DNA from: Bacillota bacterium
GTDB lineage: Bacteria > Bacillota > Bacilli > Paenibacillales > Paenibacillaceae
NCBI GenBank assembly: GCA_023460795.1
Contig: JAEWPC010000035.1
Coordinates: 124,001 to 188,000, forward strand
Length of the DNA stretch: 64,000 bases
Direction: 5' to 3'
Shown piece after piece: positions 35,198-43,856 of this stretch. A program made the position numbers and the translations under genes. The notes beneath the pieces were generated by a model. That model searched no databases. It had not been told where the DNA came from and saw only the letters and a list, made by a program, of their open reading frames with translations. The stretch's first letter is position 1. The number at the start of each line of letters is the position of its first letter.

Positions 35198-35238
35198 TGT
35201 TAATTATATTGACATTATGGCCGATTTCATCCTATACT
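35198..35238 (+). promoter_or_regulatory. nirB promoter with GlnR/TnrA-type box
   Basis: TTGACA (35209-35214), 18 bases, TATACT (35233-35238). The box TGTTAATTATATTGACA (35198-35214) overlaps the -35, in the same geometry as at narK. A position over the -35 suits repression, as by GlnR, more than TnrA activation near -50. Confidence 0.85.
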
Positions 35239-35271
35239 GGTCTCATAACAGAATCTAGAAATCCACGGTGA

Positions 35272-35345
35272 ATCGGCACAACGGCGTGTCGATCACTTCG
35301 GCAACGAAGCCTGTCCCTGAGAGGAATCTGAGGGATGGGCTTTTT
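35272..35345 (+). promoter_or_regulatory. ANTAR-type antitermination leader of nirB
   Basis: P1: 8-bp stem ATCGGCAC/GTGTCGAT (35272-35293) with loop AACGGC. P2: GGC-AACGAA-GCC (35300-35311). The terminator AAGCC-tg-TCCCT / AGGGA-tg-GGCTT (35307-35342) ends in T5 and shares the GCC arm with P2. Both loops carry A first and G fourth. Confidence 0.88.
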
Positions 35346-35392
35346 ATGTTTACTAAAGCGTTGCGGTTACGAAAGAGAGGAGAGAGAACGAA

Positions 35393-37813
35393 ATGAAACG
35401 GAAGCTGGTCATGGTCGGGAACGGAATGGCGGGGGTCGCCTTCGTCGAACAGCTGCTCAAGCTGAATCCGAACAAGTTCGAAATTACGATTATCGGGGCA
35501 GAGCCCCATCCGAACTATAATCGCATCATGTTGTCGTCCGTTCTGGCGGGAGACGCCGAGATGAAGGATATCGTGCTCAACGATTGGGACTGGTATCGGG
35601 ATAACCACATTATGCTGCATGTCGGCCATGCCGTAACGCAGATCGATACGGCGAAGAAGACGGTCCACACGGACCAAGGTCTCGCGGTGCCTTACGACGA
35701 GCTCGTGATGGCCACCGGCTCGCTGCCGTTCATGCTCCCGCTGCCCGGCGCGGATAAAGAAGGCGTCATCGCCTTCCGCGACATTAAGGATTGCAACACG
35801 ATGATCGAGACGAGCCGCAAATACAAGAAAGCGATCGTCATCGGCGGCGGCTTGCTCGGACTTGAAGCCGCCCGCGGGCTGCTCAACCTGAACATGGAAG
35901 TCAGCGTCGTCCATATTTTCAACTACTTAATGGAACGTCAACTGGATCCTACGGGATCCAAGATGCTTCAGGAAGAGCTCGAGCGCCAAGGGATGAAGTT
36001 CCTGCTCGAGAAGCAATCGGACACGATTCTCGGGAAGAAGCGCGTAACGGGCCTTAGATTCAAGGACGGCACGCAGGAAGACGCCGATCTGATCGTCATG
36101 GCGGTCGGGATTAAGCCGAACGTGCAGATCGCCAAGGATGCGGGAATCGAAGTCAATCGCGGCATCGTCGTGAACGACGTGATGCAGACCAGCGAATCGA
36201 ACATCTACTCGCTCGGGGAATGCGCGGAGCATCGCGGTATCGTCTACGGGCTCGTGGCTCCGCTGTACGAGCAGGGCGCGGTTCTTGCTAAGCACCTTGC
36301 GGGAGTAGAGACGAAGGGGTACGCGGGTTCGGTCCTCTCGACGAAGCTGAAAGTGTCCGGAGTTCAAGTGTTCTCCGCGGGCCGATTCACCGACGAACCC
36401 GGGACGAAGGCGCTTCGGGTGCAGGACGATCTGAGCGGGATTTATAAGAAAGTCGTCTTCCAGGATGGGAAAGTCGTCGGCGCCGTCTTGTTCGGCGATA
36501 CGGCGGAAGGCTCGAAGCTGTTCTCGCTCATTCGCAGCGGAGAAGATTACGCCGGGCGCGAGCGCGAGGTGTTGTTCGGCAAAGAAGGCGGACGCGGCAC
36601 GTCCAGTACCGCCGATCTGATCGAGGCGATGAGCGGCGACGAGATCGTGTGCGGATGCAACGGAGTAACGAAGGACACGATCGTAGAGGCGATCAAGGAT
36701 AAAGGCTGCGTCAGCCTTGGCGAGATCAAAGCCTGCACGAAGGCGTCCGGCTCATGCGGCGGCTGTAAACCGCTCGTCGAACAAATTCTGGCTTCGACGC
36801 TCGGCGAGGACAACGTCAAGCAAGTGAAAGAGGGCATTTGCGGTTGCACGGAGTTAAGCCGCGACGAGGTCGTCGAGTCGATCACGCGGATGAAGCTGAA
36901 AACTTCCAAAGAAGTCATGCACGTGCTGGAATGGCGCAATCCCGAAGGCTGCTCGAAGTGCCGCCCGGCGCTTAACTACTATCTGGGCATGGTGTTCCCG
37001 GAAGAGCACGAGGATGAGCTCGAAAGCCGCTTCGTGAACGAGCGCAACCATGCGAACATCCAGAAGGACGGCACGTTCTCCGTCGTTCCGAGAATATACG
37101 GCGGCGTGACGACTCCGGAGGAGCTGAAGCGCATCGCCGACGTAGCCGGCAAATACGACGTGCCGCTGGTCAAGATTACGGGCGGTCAGCGGATCGACTT
37201 GCTCGGCGTGAAGAAGGAAGACTTGCCGAACGTATGGAGAGACCTCGACATGCCTTCCGGGTACGCCTACGGCAAAGCGCTGCGCACGGTCAAGACTTGC
37301 GTCGGCAATACGTTCTGCCGGTTCGGCACGCAGGATTCGATCGGGATGGGCATCGCGATGGAGAAACGGTTCGAGCGGCTGAATACCCCCGCTAAAGTGA
37401 AGCTTGCCGTATCGGGCTGCCCCCGCAACTGCGCGGAGGCGACGATCAAAGACCTAGGCGTCGTGGCGATCGACGGCGGATGGGAGATTTACGTCGGCGG
37501 CAACGGAGGGACGAGGGTTCGAGCCGCGGACTTGCTGACGAAAGTGAAGACCGAAGAAGAAGTGCTCGAGTGGACCGGCGCCTACCTGCAATATTATAGG
37601 GAAACGGCTAACTTCGGCGAGCGCACCTCGGAGTGGCTGCAACGCGTTGGATTGGCGCAGATCAAGTCAGCGCTCGCGGATGAAGGAGCGCGGACAGCGC
37701 TCGTCGGCCGAATCGAGCAAACGCTCGATCTGATGAAGGACCCTTGGCAACAAATCATCGAGAGCGACGATCTTCGCAAAGCGTTCGATTCGCTGACCGC
37801 GAATTCGCAGTAA
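35393..37813 (+). CDS. nirB: Nitrite reductase [NAD(P)H] large subunit, second copy
   Basis: An 806-residue paralogue of the nasD product at 5.3 kb with the same domain order. FAD and NAD glycine motifs, both BFD iron-sulfur segments and all four 4Fe-4S/siroheme cysteines (Cys636, Cys642, Cys676, Cys680) are present, so it should be active. ATG follows GAGAGGAG. It heads nirB-nirD-hemD, driven by the GlnR-boxed promoter and ANTAR leader. The two copies are much closer to each other than to NasB. Confidence 0.95.
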   Translation: MKRKLVMVGNGMAGVAFVEQLLKLNPNKFEITIIGAEPHPNYNRIMLSSVLAGDAEMKDIVLNDWDWYRDNHIMLHVGHAVTQIDTAKKTVHTDQGLAVPYDELVMATGSLPFMLPLPGADKEGVIAFRDIKDCNTMIETSRKYKKAIVIGGGLLGLEAARGLLNLNMEVSVVHIFNYLMERQLDPTGSKMLQEELERQGMKFLLEKQSDTILGKKRVTGLRFKDGTQEDADLIVMAVGIKPNVQIAKDAGIEVNRGIVVNDVMQTSESNIYSLGECAEHRGIVYGLVAPLYEQGAVLAKHLAGVETKGYAGSVLSTKLKVSGVQVFSAGRFTDEPGTKALRVQDDLSGIYKKVVFQDGKVVGAVLFGDTAEGSKLFSLIRSGEDYAGREREVLFGKEGGRGTSSTADLIEAMSGDEIVCGCNGVTKDTIVEAIKDKGCVSLGEIKACTKASGSCGGCKPLVEQILASTLGEDNVKQVKEGICGCTELSRDEVVESITRMKLKTSKEVMHVLEWRNPEGCSKCRPALNYYLGMVFPEEHEDELESRFVNERNHANIQKDGTFSVVPRIYGGVTTPEELKRIADVAGKYDVPLVKITGGQRIDLLGVKKEDLPNVWRDLDMPSGYAYGKALRTVKTCVGNTFCRFGTQDSIGMGIAMEKRFERLNTPAKVKLAVSGCPRNCAEATIKDLGVVAIDGGWEIYVGGNGGTRVRAADLLTKVKTEEEVLEWTGAYLQYYRETANFGERTSEWLQRVGLAQIKSALADEGARTALVGRIEQTLDLMKDPWQQIIESDDLRKAFDSLTANSQ

Positions 37814-37844
37814 ATACAAAGAGAGAGTTAGAGGAGTGGGGACC

Positions 37845-38183
37845 ATGGCTGACATCCACATCGGACATTTGAACGATTTCGCGGATCGCCGCGCCCGCAC
37901 GGTGCAATGGGACGGGACCGAATGGGCGGTATTCCTGCTGTCGGACGGCACGTTCCGGGCGATCGAGAATCGTTGCCCGCACAAGGCGGGGAAGCTGTCG
38001 GAGGGCATTGTGTGCGACCATCACGTCTATTGTCCGCTGCACGATTGGAAGATCGATATGAATGACGGCCAGGTGCAGGCGCCCGATACGGGCTGCGTGG
38101 CTTCCATAGAAGTCATTCATCACGAAGCGACGGGGAGAATATTCCTGCGTACGGAGACCGCCAGTCTGAAGCAAACATCCTAA
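37845..38183 (+). CDS. nirD: Nitrite reductase small subunit, second copy
   Basis: A 112-residue Rieske-type subunit with CPHKAGKLSEG and CPLHDW ligands. It lies 31 bases after nirB, with GAGGAGTGGG before the ATG. Partner of NirB. Confidence 0.93.
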   Translation: MADIHIGHLNDFADRRARTVQWDGTEWAVFLLSDGTFRAIENRCPHKAGKLSEGIVCDHHVYCPLHDWKIDMNDGQVQAPDTGCVASIEVIHHEATGRIFLRTETASLKQTS

Positions 38184-38205
38184 TATCGGCAAAGGGGACA
38201 TGGGT

Positions 38206-39021
38206 ATGGGGAAGCTATCGGGGAAGCACGTAGCGGTAACCGGACCGAGGTGCGAAGAGGAGTTCAACCGGATCGTCGGCAAGCTTGACGGTACGCCGTG
38301 GATCTATCCGGCCCAAGGAACGGTGTATTCCAACGGCGATCAGCTGATGTATCAAATTCTGGAGCTGCTATGGCGACCCGTCGATTGGCTTGTGTTGACG
38401 ACGGGGATCGGGACGGAAGCTCTCCTGTCGATGGCTACGACGCTCGGCATGGGCGAGGAGCTGCTCGCGGTCATGAAGAAGTCGCGAATCGCCGCGCGAG
38501 GATATAAGACGGTGAACGCGTTGCGCAAGCTCGGTATACATCCCGAGATCAAAGCGGACGACGGCACGATGGATAGCGTGTACAAGGCGATTGCGGAGCA
38601 TGGCCTATCGGGCAAGCGGATCGCGCTACAGTTATACGGCGACCCGTCGCCGAGAATCTCCGGCAAGCTGCGCATGGCCGGCGCGGAATGCATCGAGCTG
38701 ATGCCGTACGTGCACGTCATGCCCGACGTCGGGCCGATCGATGAACTGATCGGCCGGTGTATCGACGGATCGCTGGATGCCGTCGTATTCACGAGCACGG
38801 TACAGGCGCGTTCCGTCTTTCAGCGAGCTCGCGTGACGGGCAAGGAGCAGCCGTTGCTCGAAGCGTTCGATTCGCACGTGCTCGGCATCGCCGTCGGTAA
38901 AATAACGGCAGAGGCGATGAACGACGAAGGAATGGAACGAGTCGTCTATCCGGAAGAAGAGAGGCTCGGTCCGGCGATTCTGTGCGCCGCCAGCCGTATG
39001 TTGTTAGATCATCCAGCTTGA
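38206..39021 (+). CDS. hemD: Uroporphyrinogen-III synthase-like protein
   Basis: About 271 residues with the two-lobed HemD fold: KHVAVTGPRCEEE at the N-terminus, LVLTTGIGTEAL, ALQLYGDPSPRISGKLRMAGAECIELMPYVHVMP and AVVFTSTVQARSVF. It closes the tetrapyrrole ring to uroporphyrinogen III; in a nitrite reductase operon this feeds siroheme. ATG at 38206 is eight bases from AAAGGGG; ATG 38200 is too close. The 3' end overlaps the convergent kinase by 18 bases. No methyltransferase of the siroheme branch is nearby. Confidence 0.85.
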   Translation: MGKLSGKHVAVTGPRCEEEFNRIVGKLDGTPWIYPAQGTVYSNGDQLMYQILELLWRPVDWLVLTTGIGTEALLSMATTLGMGEELLAVMKKSRIAARGYKTVNALRKLGIHPEIKADDGTMDSVYKAIAEHGLSGKRIALQLYGDPSPRISGKLRMAGAECIELMPYVHVMPDVGPIDELIGRCIDGSLDAVVFTSTVQARSVFQRARVTGKEQPLLEAFDSHVLGIAVGKITAEAMNDEGMERVVYPEEERLGPAILCAASRMLLDHPA

Positions 39022-40968
39022 CGCGCCTCCGGGTGAGGCAGGAATCGTTAAGGAAAGGCGATGGCCTTCCTCCGCCGCTTCGGTCGTTAGCAGTCCACCC
39101 AATCGATCCGCCTGCTCAGCGAGAGCGCGCATGCCGATTCCCCAATCGTCGGGGCGCATCGGACGTCCATCATCGGACAGCCTCAACCGCACGGTCTCAT
39201 CCCGCCGGTCGAAACGGACGGACAGTCTGAATCGCCGAGCGGGTTCTTTGCGTTTCAATCCCTTCGCAATGCCTTCTTGCAGCGTCTGGAACAACAAACG
39301 TTTCTGCAACGTGCTTAGCTGGCTTGGGAGCGGCTCGATCTGTCGTTCGATGTGGCAGCCGGTCGCTTGCTCCGTTTCGCGGATCAGCGCGCCGATCGCT
39401 CCCGGCAAGTCGTAATGTCCGGCGTCCTCCCTAAGCAGGCGCACGGATTGCCGAATGTCCTCGAGTCCTCTGCGCAAGAGCTCTTGAGAAGCGGCAAGCT
39501 TCTCCTCCGCATGTCCGAGATCCTCGTAGATTAGCTTTTTGGCTTCCTCCATATGAACGACGGTATCGCTAAGCGTATGACCAACGGTGTCGTGAATGCT
39601 GCCCGTGATACGATGCCGTTCCTCCATGATCATCGCCTCGGCCATCGCTTCCGCATTTTCCCGCATGGAGGCAGCCAGCCGCTCGTTCGCGCGTTGAAGC
39701 TGTTCGGTTCTCTCCTGCAGTTCATAAGTGCGCGTCTGCACGATTTGTTCCAGTGATCGATTAAATTCGGTCAGTTGCCTGTTCATGGCCATATATCGGT
39801 ACATAATGACGCGAATCAGGCAGACGATGAAAGCGAACAACCCCAGGAACAGCAAATCTCTCGGGAGCCGAAGAACCCACTCGGTCGTCTGCTGGATCTG
39901 CTCCGGAACCCGATCATAGATGATGAATCTATAGATATGAATAAAAGTGATGGCCGCAAGGGAAGAGAAGCCGGCCATGATCCAGATCGATTCCAGATCT
40001 CTCCGCCGTCGGTACGCGACCCAGATCGTCCAATATACCGCAATAAAGATAACGATGAAAATAGGAGTGAAAATAAGGATCGACCACATGTAGAGATCGA
40101 GACTCGTCAGCATCCCGATGATCGTGAACGCCGAGAGCGCAAGCGCCGTATGCCTAAAGAACCGTATCGTGCGTCGGTTAATGCCCTCGAACACTTGCTC
40201 CATCGCTCCGACGAACGCGAATGTCGCGATCGGCAGGCAGACGTTCTGAATATAGGTGAGGAGAGGAACGTCGATGATCGCCTGCTGCAGGTCGTTCTGG
40301 ACGAGCGCGGCGTATCCGCCGGAGAATGCCAATAGGCTAAAGTAAATATACAGACGGCTGCGTTGCGATTTGTAGAGGCCGAGGGAGATGCAACCGCTGA
40401 ATAGAAGCAAGACTCCGATCAACAGATTGTCCAGGTCTCCGCGTAGCATCTTGCCGAATAGATCGGATTTGTCGCCGTACGTGGCATCCACGATAACGGA
40501 AGACGGCTTGCCGAAGCGGACAAGCAGATCAATATACGGAGGATGCGGCACGGGAAGCTGCACCATCTTCCATTGGCCGATCGGTACGATCCATGCTTTC
40601 TTGTCCAGCAAGTAGGAGAAGATTCTCTCGCTACCGTAGAACACTCTCAGGCTTCCGACGCCGCTTACCCGAAGGTGCGGATCATGAGCGTGATCCTGGG
40701 GCAGCGGAACGCGAAGCCATACGTTATTAACGGGCAGCTTCTCTTTCGGCACAACGGGATGCCAGCCGGATTCCGGAGCGGAGGTTTCCTCGTAGGACGA
40801 GGCGGCCGCCCATTGCCAGTCGGAAACCTCAAGCTTCTGTACAGGTCCGTCGCGCGTTTGCAAGACCGCCAACATCCAGCTAATGCCCGATAGGAGGACG
40901 AGCACGATGAGACTCGTTCTGAGCAACGGGAAGTGCGCTCTCCACGTATCGGTAAATCGTCTTGTCAT
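39004..40968 (-). CDS. 7TMR-DISM histidine kinase, copy B, N-box degenerate
   Basis: A 654-residue sensor: a membrane anchor, an extracellular jelly-roll-like region to about residue 180, seven membrane helices to about 395, coiled coil, and a HisKA_3 core with phospho-acceptor His in EERHRITGSIHDTVGHTLS. In the ATPase part the N-box reads EGIAKGLKRKE, where the paralogue has EGITNGLKHSG, so the metal-binding Asn is Lys. It may phosphorylate poorly or act as a partner of the other kinase. ATG at 40968 follows GAGGAG; the gene begins 17 bases after copy A ends. Confidence 0.85.
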   Translation of the reverse strand: MTRRFTDTWRAHFPLLRTSLIVLVLLSGISWMLAVLQTRDGPVQKLEVSDWQWAAASSYEETSAPESGWHPVVPKEKLPVNNVWLRVPLPQDHAHDPHLRVSGVGSLRVFYGSERIFSYLLDKKAWIVPIGQWKMVQLPVPHPPYIDLLVRFGKPSSVIVDATYGDKSDLFGKMLRGDLDNLLIGVLLLFSGCISLGLYKSQRSRLYIYFSLLAFSGGYAALVQNDLQQAIIDVPLLTYIQNVCLPIATFAFVGAMEQVFEGINRRTIRFFRHTALALSAFTIIGMLTSLDLYMWSILIFTPIFIVIFIAVYWTIWVAYRRRRDLESIWIMAGFSSLAAITFIHIYRFIIYDRVPEQIQQTTEWVLRLPRDLLFLGLFAFIVCLIRVIMYRYMAMNRQLTEFNRSLEQIVQTRTYELQERTEQLQRANERLAASMRENAEAMAEAMIMEERHRITGSIHDTVGHTLSDTVVHMEEAKKLIYEDLGHAEEKLAASQELLRRGLEDIRQSVRLLREDAGHYDLPGAIGALIRETEQATGCHIERQIEPLPSQLSTLQKRLLFQTLQEGIAKGLKRKEPARRFRLSVRFDRRDETVRLRLSDDGRPMRPDDWGIGMRALAEQADRLGGLLTTEAAEEGHRLSLTIPASPGGASSWMI

Positions 40969-40985
40969 CGGGGGCACTCCTCTCG

Positions 40986-42935
40986 TCAGCTCAACGCTCG
41001 ATTGTTCGCTAGTCCGAAGGGCAGCGTTAATCGTAGCACGCAGCCTGGTTGACCCGGCGAGATCGACATCGTACCGCCTAGGTTTCCGATTCTTTCCGAC
41101 ATCGCCTTGAGTCCGAACCCGTATGCGGACGGGGCATAAGTTCTGCCGTCGCTCATGAGCAGGAAAGCGAGCTCCGTGTCGTCCACGCGCAGCGAGAAGC
41201 GGAAATGCTGGCTTCCGCTATGCTTAAGGCCGTTCGTAATGCCTTCCTGCAGAGCCTGATACAGCACGCGCTTCTGCAGCGTCGTGAGGTTGTCCGGCAA
41301 CGGATCGATATGCCGTTCTATCGTTGCTCCCGTCGTCTTCTCCGATTGTTCGATGAGAGCGACCATCGCTTCCTGCAGGTCATACCGGGTCGTATCGTCG
41401 CTCATGAGACTGGCGGATTGCCTAATCTGCTCCAATCCGCGAAGGACGAGCTCTTGAGAGGCTTCAAGCTTGTTCCGGGCTAGCTGCGGATCGCGGGAGA
41501 GCAGGCGCTTGGCGGCTTCCAGCTGGACGATCGTCGCGGTGAGCGAATGCCCGATCGTGTCGTGGATCGTGCCGGTGAGCCGATGCCGCTCCTCCAGCAC
41601 CATCGTCGAAGCGTTCGCTTCCGCGGTATCTTTCATCGAGTGGGCGAGGCGGGCGTTCGCTTCCTGGAGCTCGGTCTCCCGTTCCTGAAGCTCGGACGTG
41701 CGTCTGGCTACATTGTCCTCCAAGGAAGCGTTGAAAGCTTTCAGCTGTTCGTTGAGCGCCCCGAACCGGGAGATAATGACCCGAATGAGGCAGATGAGGA
41801 ACAGGAACAATCCGACCGATAGAATATCGAAGGGAAGATCGCCCAGCAGAGGAACCTTCTCTTTGAGGACGCTGAAGATGGCCGGCATGTAGGTGCGAAG
41901 CACGTGTACCAGCGCTACGGCCGTTACGGTCAAGAACCCGGCCAGCATCCAGATCGATTCCGTGCCTTGGCGGTCTTGATAAGCGGACCAGATCGATTTC
42001 AGCACGACTCCGGCCGTAAAGATGAACATCACGAGCAACGGATAGCTGATCAGCCACTCGAAGGACGTTCTTGTCATCAGCACGGCGCTCGCCAGCGTAG
42101 CGATCGCGAAGCCTAGCACGAGCCATCTCAGCCATCGCAGATGGCGGGTATGGGCTTCGTCGAAGACGACGTTCATAATGCTGATAAAGCCGAATACGCC
42201 GAGCGGGAAGATGCCGAGCTCCATATAGCTCAGCCAAGGTTGATCCCACAGCCATTGCAGAAGGTTGTTGCGTACGACGGTCGCGTAGGAACCGCACAAG
42301 GACAGCATCGCCAAGTAAAGATGAAGCCGATCGCGGCGAATAGAATACAACCCGAGCGCGAAGAAGAAGCAGAACAGGAACAAGCCGCCGATCAAGAAAC
42401 AATACAAATCCTTGCGGATGAGATGGATGAGGAGATCGCCCTTGTTGATCAATTGAATGCTGGGCTCGGGGCTGAACCGGCCGCCGTTGCCGATCAGGAC
42501 GAACACTTCGGGAGGCAGCGGGGCGGAGAGCGGCGCGAGATTCCAATGATAGTTCAAATTCAAGCGATGACCGCTTGAAGCAGGGTTATAGTCGTAGAGC
42601 AGCTTGTCCCCGTCGTAGACGGACACGGATGCCGCGTTCAGAATCCATAGCTGCGGCTGGCGGATATCGGATGCTTCAAGCGGCAGGCGAAGCCAATAGT
42701 CTTGTCCGCTTCCGTAAGGATCGGACTGATCGGTTATGGGCTGCCACCCTCCCTGCGGGGGCGCCAACGACGAAGAGCCTGCCGCGGCCGGTTGCCACTG
42801 GGCAGGCTTGACGAAGATCCGATCGTTCTGGCGGCCAATCGAGATGAGTCCCCATGCGATGATGATGAGAAGGCCAAGCAATATCGCGAGTACGCGCAAT
42901 AACGGAAAATGATTTCCGAGGCTGCCACGAGCCAA
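40986..42935 (-). CDS. 7TMR-DISM histidine kinase, copy A
   Basis: A 649-residue paralogue of the downstream kinase: anchor helix, extracellular region, seven membrane helices, coiled coil and HisKA_3 core (EERHRLTGTIHDTIGHSLT). The N-box Asn is present (EGITNGLKHSG). The TTG start is eight bases from GGGAGG. The gene follows the NarL-type regulator by 78 bases and probably shares its transcript. Stimulus unknown; proximity to nirB is not proof of nitrate sensing, and no P-box like that of NarX is seen. Confidence 0.88.
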   Translation of the reverse strand: MARGSLGNHFPLLRVLAILLGLLIIIAWGLISIGRQNDRIFVKPAQWQPAAAGSSSLAPPQGGWQPITDQSDPYGSGQDYWLRLPLEASDIRQPQLWILNAASVSVYDGDKLLYDYNPASSGHRLNLNYHWNLAPLSAPLPPEVFVLIGNGGRFSPEPSIQLINKGDLLIHLIRKDLYCFLIGGLFLFCFFFALGLYSIRRDRLHLYLAMLSLCGSYATVVRNNLLQWLWDQPWLSYMELGIFPLGVFGFISIMNVVFDEAHTRHLRWLRWLVLGFAIATLASAVLMTRTSFEWLISYPLLVMFIFTAGVVLKSIWSAYQDRQGTESIWMLAGFLTVTAVALVHVLRTYMPAIFSVLKEKVPLLGDLPFDILSVGLFLFLICLIRVIISRFGALNEQLKAFNASLEDNVARRTSELQERETELQEANARLAHSMKDTAEANASTMVLEERHRLTGTIHDTIGHSLTATIVQLEAAKRLLSRDPQLARNKLEASQELVLRGLEQIRQSASLMSDDTTRYDLQEAMVALIEQSEKTTGATIERHIDPLPDNLTTLQKRVLYQALQEGITNGLKHSGSQHFRFSLRVDDTELAFLLMSDGRTYAPSAYGFGLKAMSERIGNLGGTMSISPGQPGCVLRLTLPFGLANNRALS

Positions 42936-43013
42936 ATCCGGTTCCTCCCGCCTACGTTCATGCCATTGCTTATCATTGTAAATGGCGCGGACGGATTGTC
43001 ACAGTGACTGGCG

Positions 43014-43676
43014 TCATATGACAGTCATATCTTTAAGCCAGATGACGGCTTGCGTGCGGTCGTTCGTTCCGATCTTGTCGTAGATGGAGCTGATGTAGTT
43101 CTTGACCGTGCCTTCGCTCATGAAGAGCAGTTGAGCGATATCGCGATTGTTGCGGCCTTCGACCATTAACGCGATAATGCTCATTTCCCGGTCGGTGAAT
43201 TTCACTTCCGTTAATTTGCTTCTCGTGCCCGCGGCTTGCGGACGCGAGTTCTGGTTCGGGGCGGCCAGCCTGGCGGCGAGCTTCACGGCGATGGAAGAGG
43301 GCAGCATGATGGAGCCGCTGGCCGCGTCGCGAATGGCCTGAAGGAGCTTGTCCGTAGGAATATCCTTAAGGAGGAAACCGACGGCTCCGCTGGCTAAAGC
43401 ATCGATAATATAGTCATCCTCGTCGAAGGTCGTGAGGACCATGACTTTGGTGTGCGGGGACTGTTCCCGCAATTTCTTCACGGCTTCGATTCCGTTCATG
43501 ACGGGCATGCGAATGTCCATGAGCACGAGATCGGGGTCATGGATGGCAACGAGCCGGCAAGCTTCCTCGCCGTTCTCAGCGGTCGCGACGACCTCGATGT
43601 CGTCCTCCAGCTGAAGAATGGTCTGCAATCCGTCGCGCATGAGTGTCTGATCGTCTGCGATAATGATTTTTAACAT
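43014..43676 (-). CDS. NarL/LuxR-family response regulator
   Basis: A 220-residue regulator. The receiver has acidic pair IIADDQ and phospho-acceptor Asp in DLVLMDIRMP, with Lys in FLLKDIP. The C-terminal LuxR-type helix-turn-helix is FTDREMSIIALMVEGRNNRDIAQLLFMSEGTVKNYISSIYDKIG. ATG 43676 follows GAGGGG. First gene of the operon with two kinases, so it likely takes phosphate from both. Confidence 0.93.
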   Translation of the reverse strand: MLKIIIADDQTLMRDGLQTILQLEDDIEVVATAENGEEACRLVAIHDPDLVLMDIRMPVMNGIEAVKKLREQSPHTKVMVLTTFDEDDYIIDALASGAVGFLLKDIPTDKLLQAIRDAASGSIMLPSSIAVKLAARLAAPNQNSRPQAAGTRSKLTEVKFTDREMSIIALMVEGRNNRDIAQLLFMSEGTVKNYISSIYDKIGTNDRTQAVIWLKDMTVI

Positions 43677-43766
43677 GCGGATTTCCCCTCGATTCATCCA
43701 TTATATACATGATTATAGTGCATTCGACCGTATTTAACATTAGTGACCTGACTCGTGACGGGTGTC

Positions 43767-43787
43767 ACTGGTCATATGACGCGCGAC
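43767..43787. promoter_or_regulatory. Dyad GTCATATGAC between regulator and HD-GYP genes
   Basis: A palindrome GTCATATGAC at 43771-43780 in the divergent promoter region. The flanks (ACTG before, GCG after) recur around another copy at 43013-43022, at the end of the regulator gene before kinase A. A nested AGTGACC/GGTCA dyad surrounds it. Candidate site for the NarL-type regulator. Confidence 0.4.
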
Positions 43788-43856
43788 TTTCGTACGATAG
43801 AGGCATAGGACGGGGACGAGTTGATAAGCCCCGAGTATGAAAAAGGAGTGTACCTT

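Noticed and set aside
39004..43676. Two-component system as NarXL for nitrate
   Set aside because: The sensors are 7TMR-DISM type without a nitrate P-box; closeness to nirB alone is not evidence.
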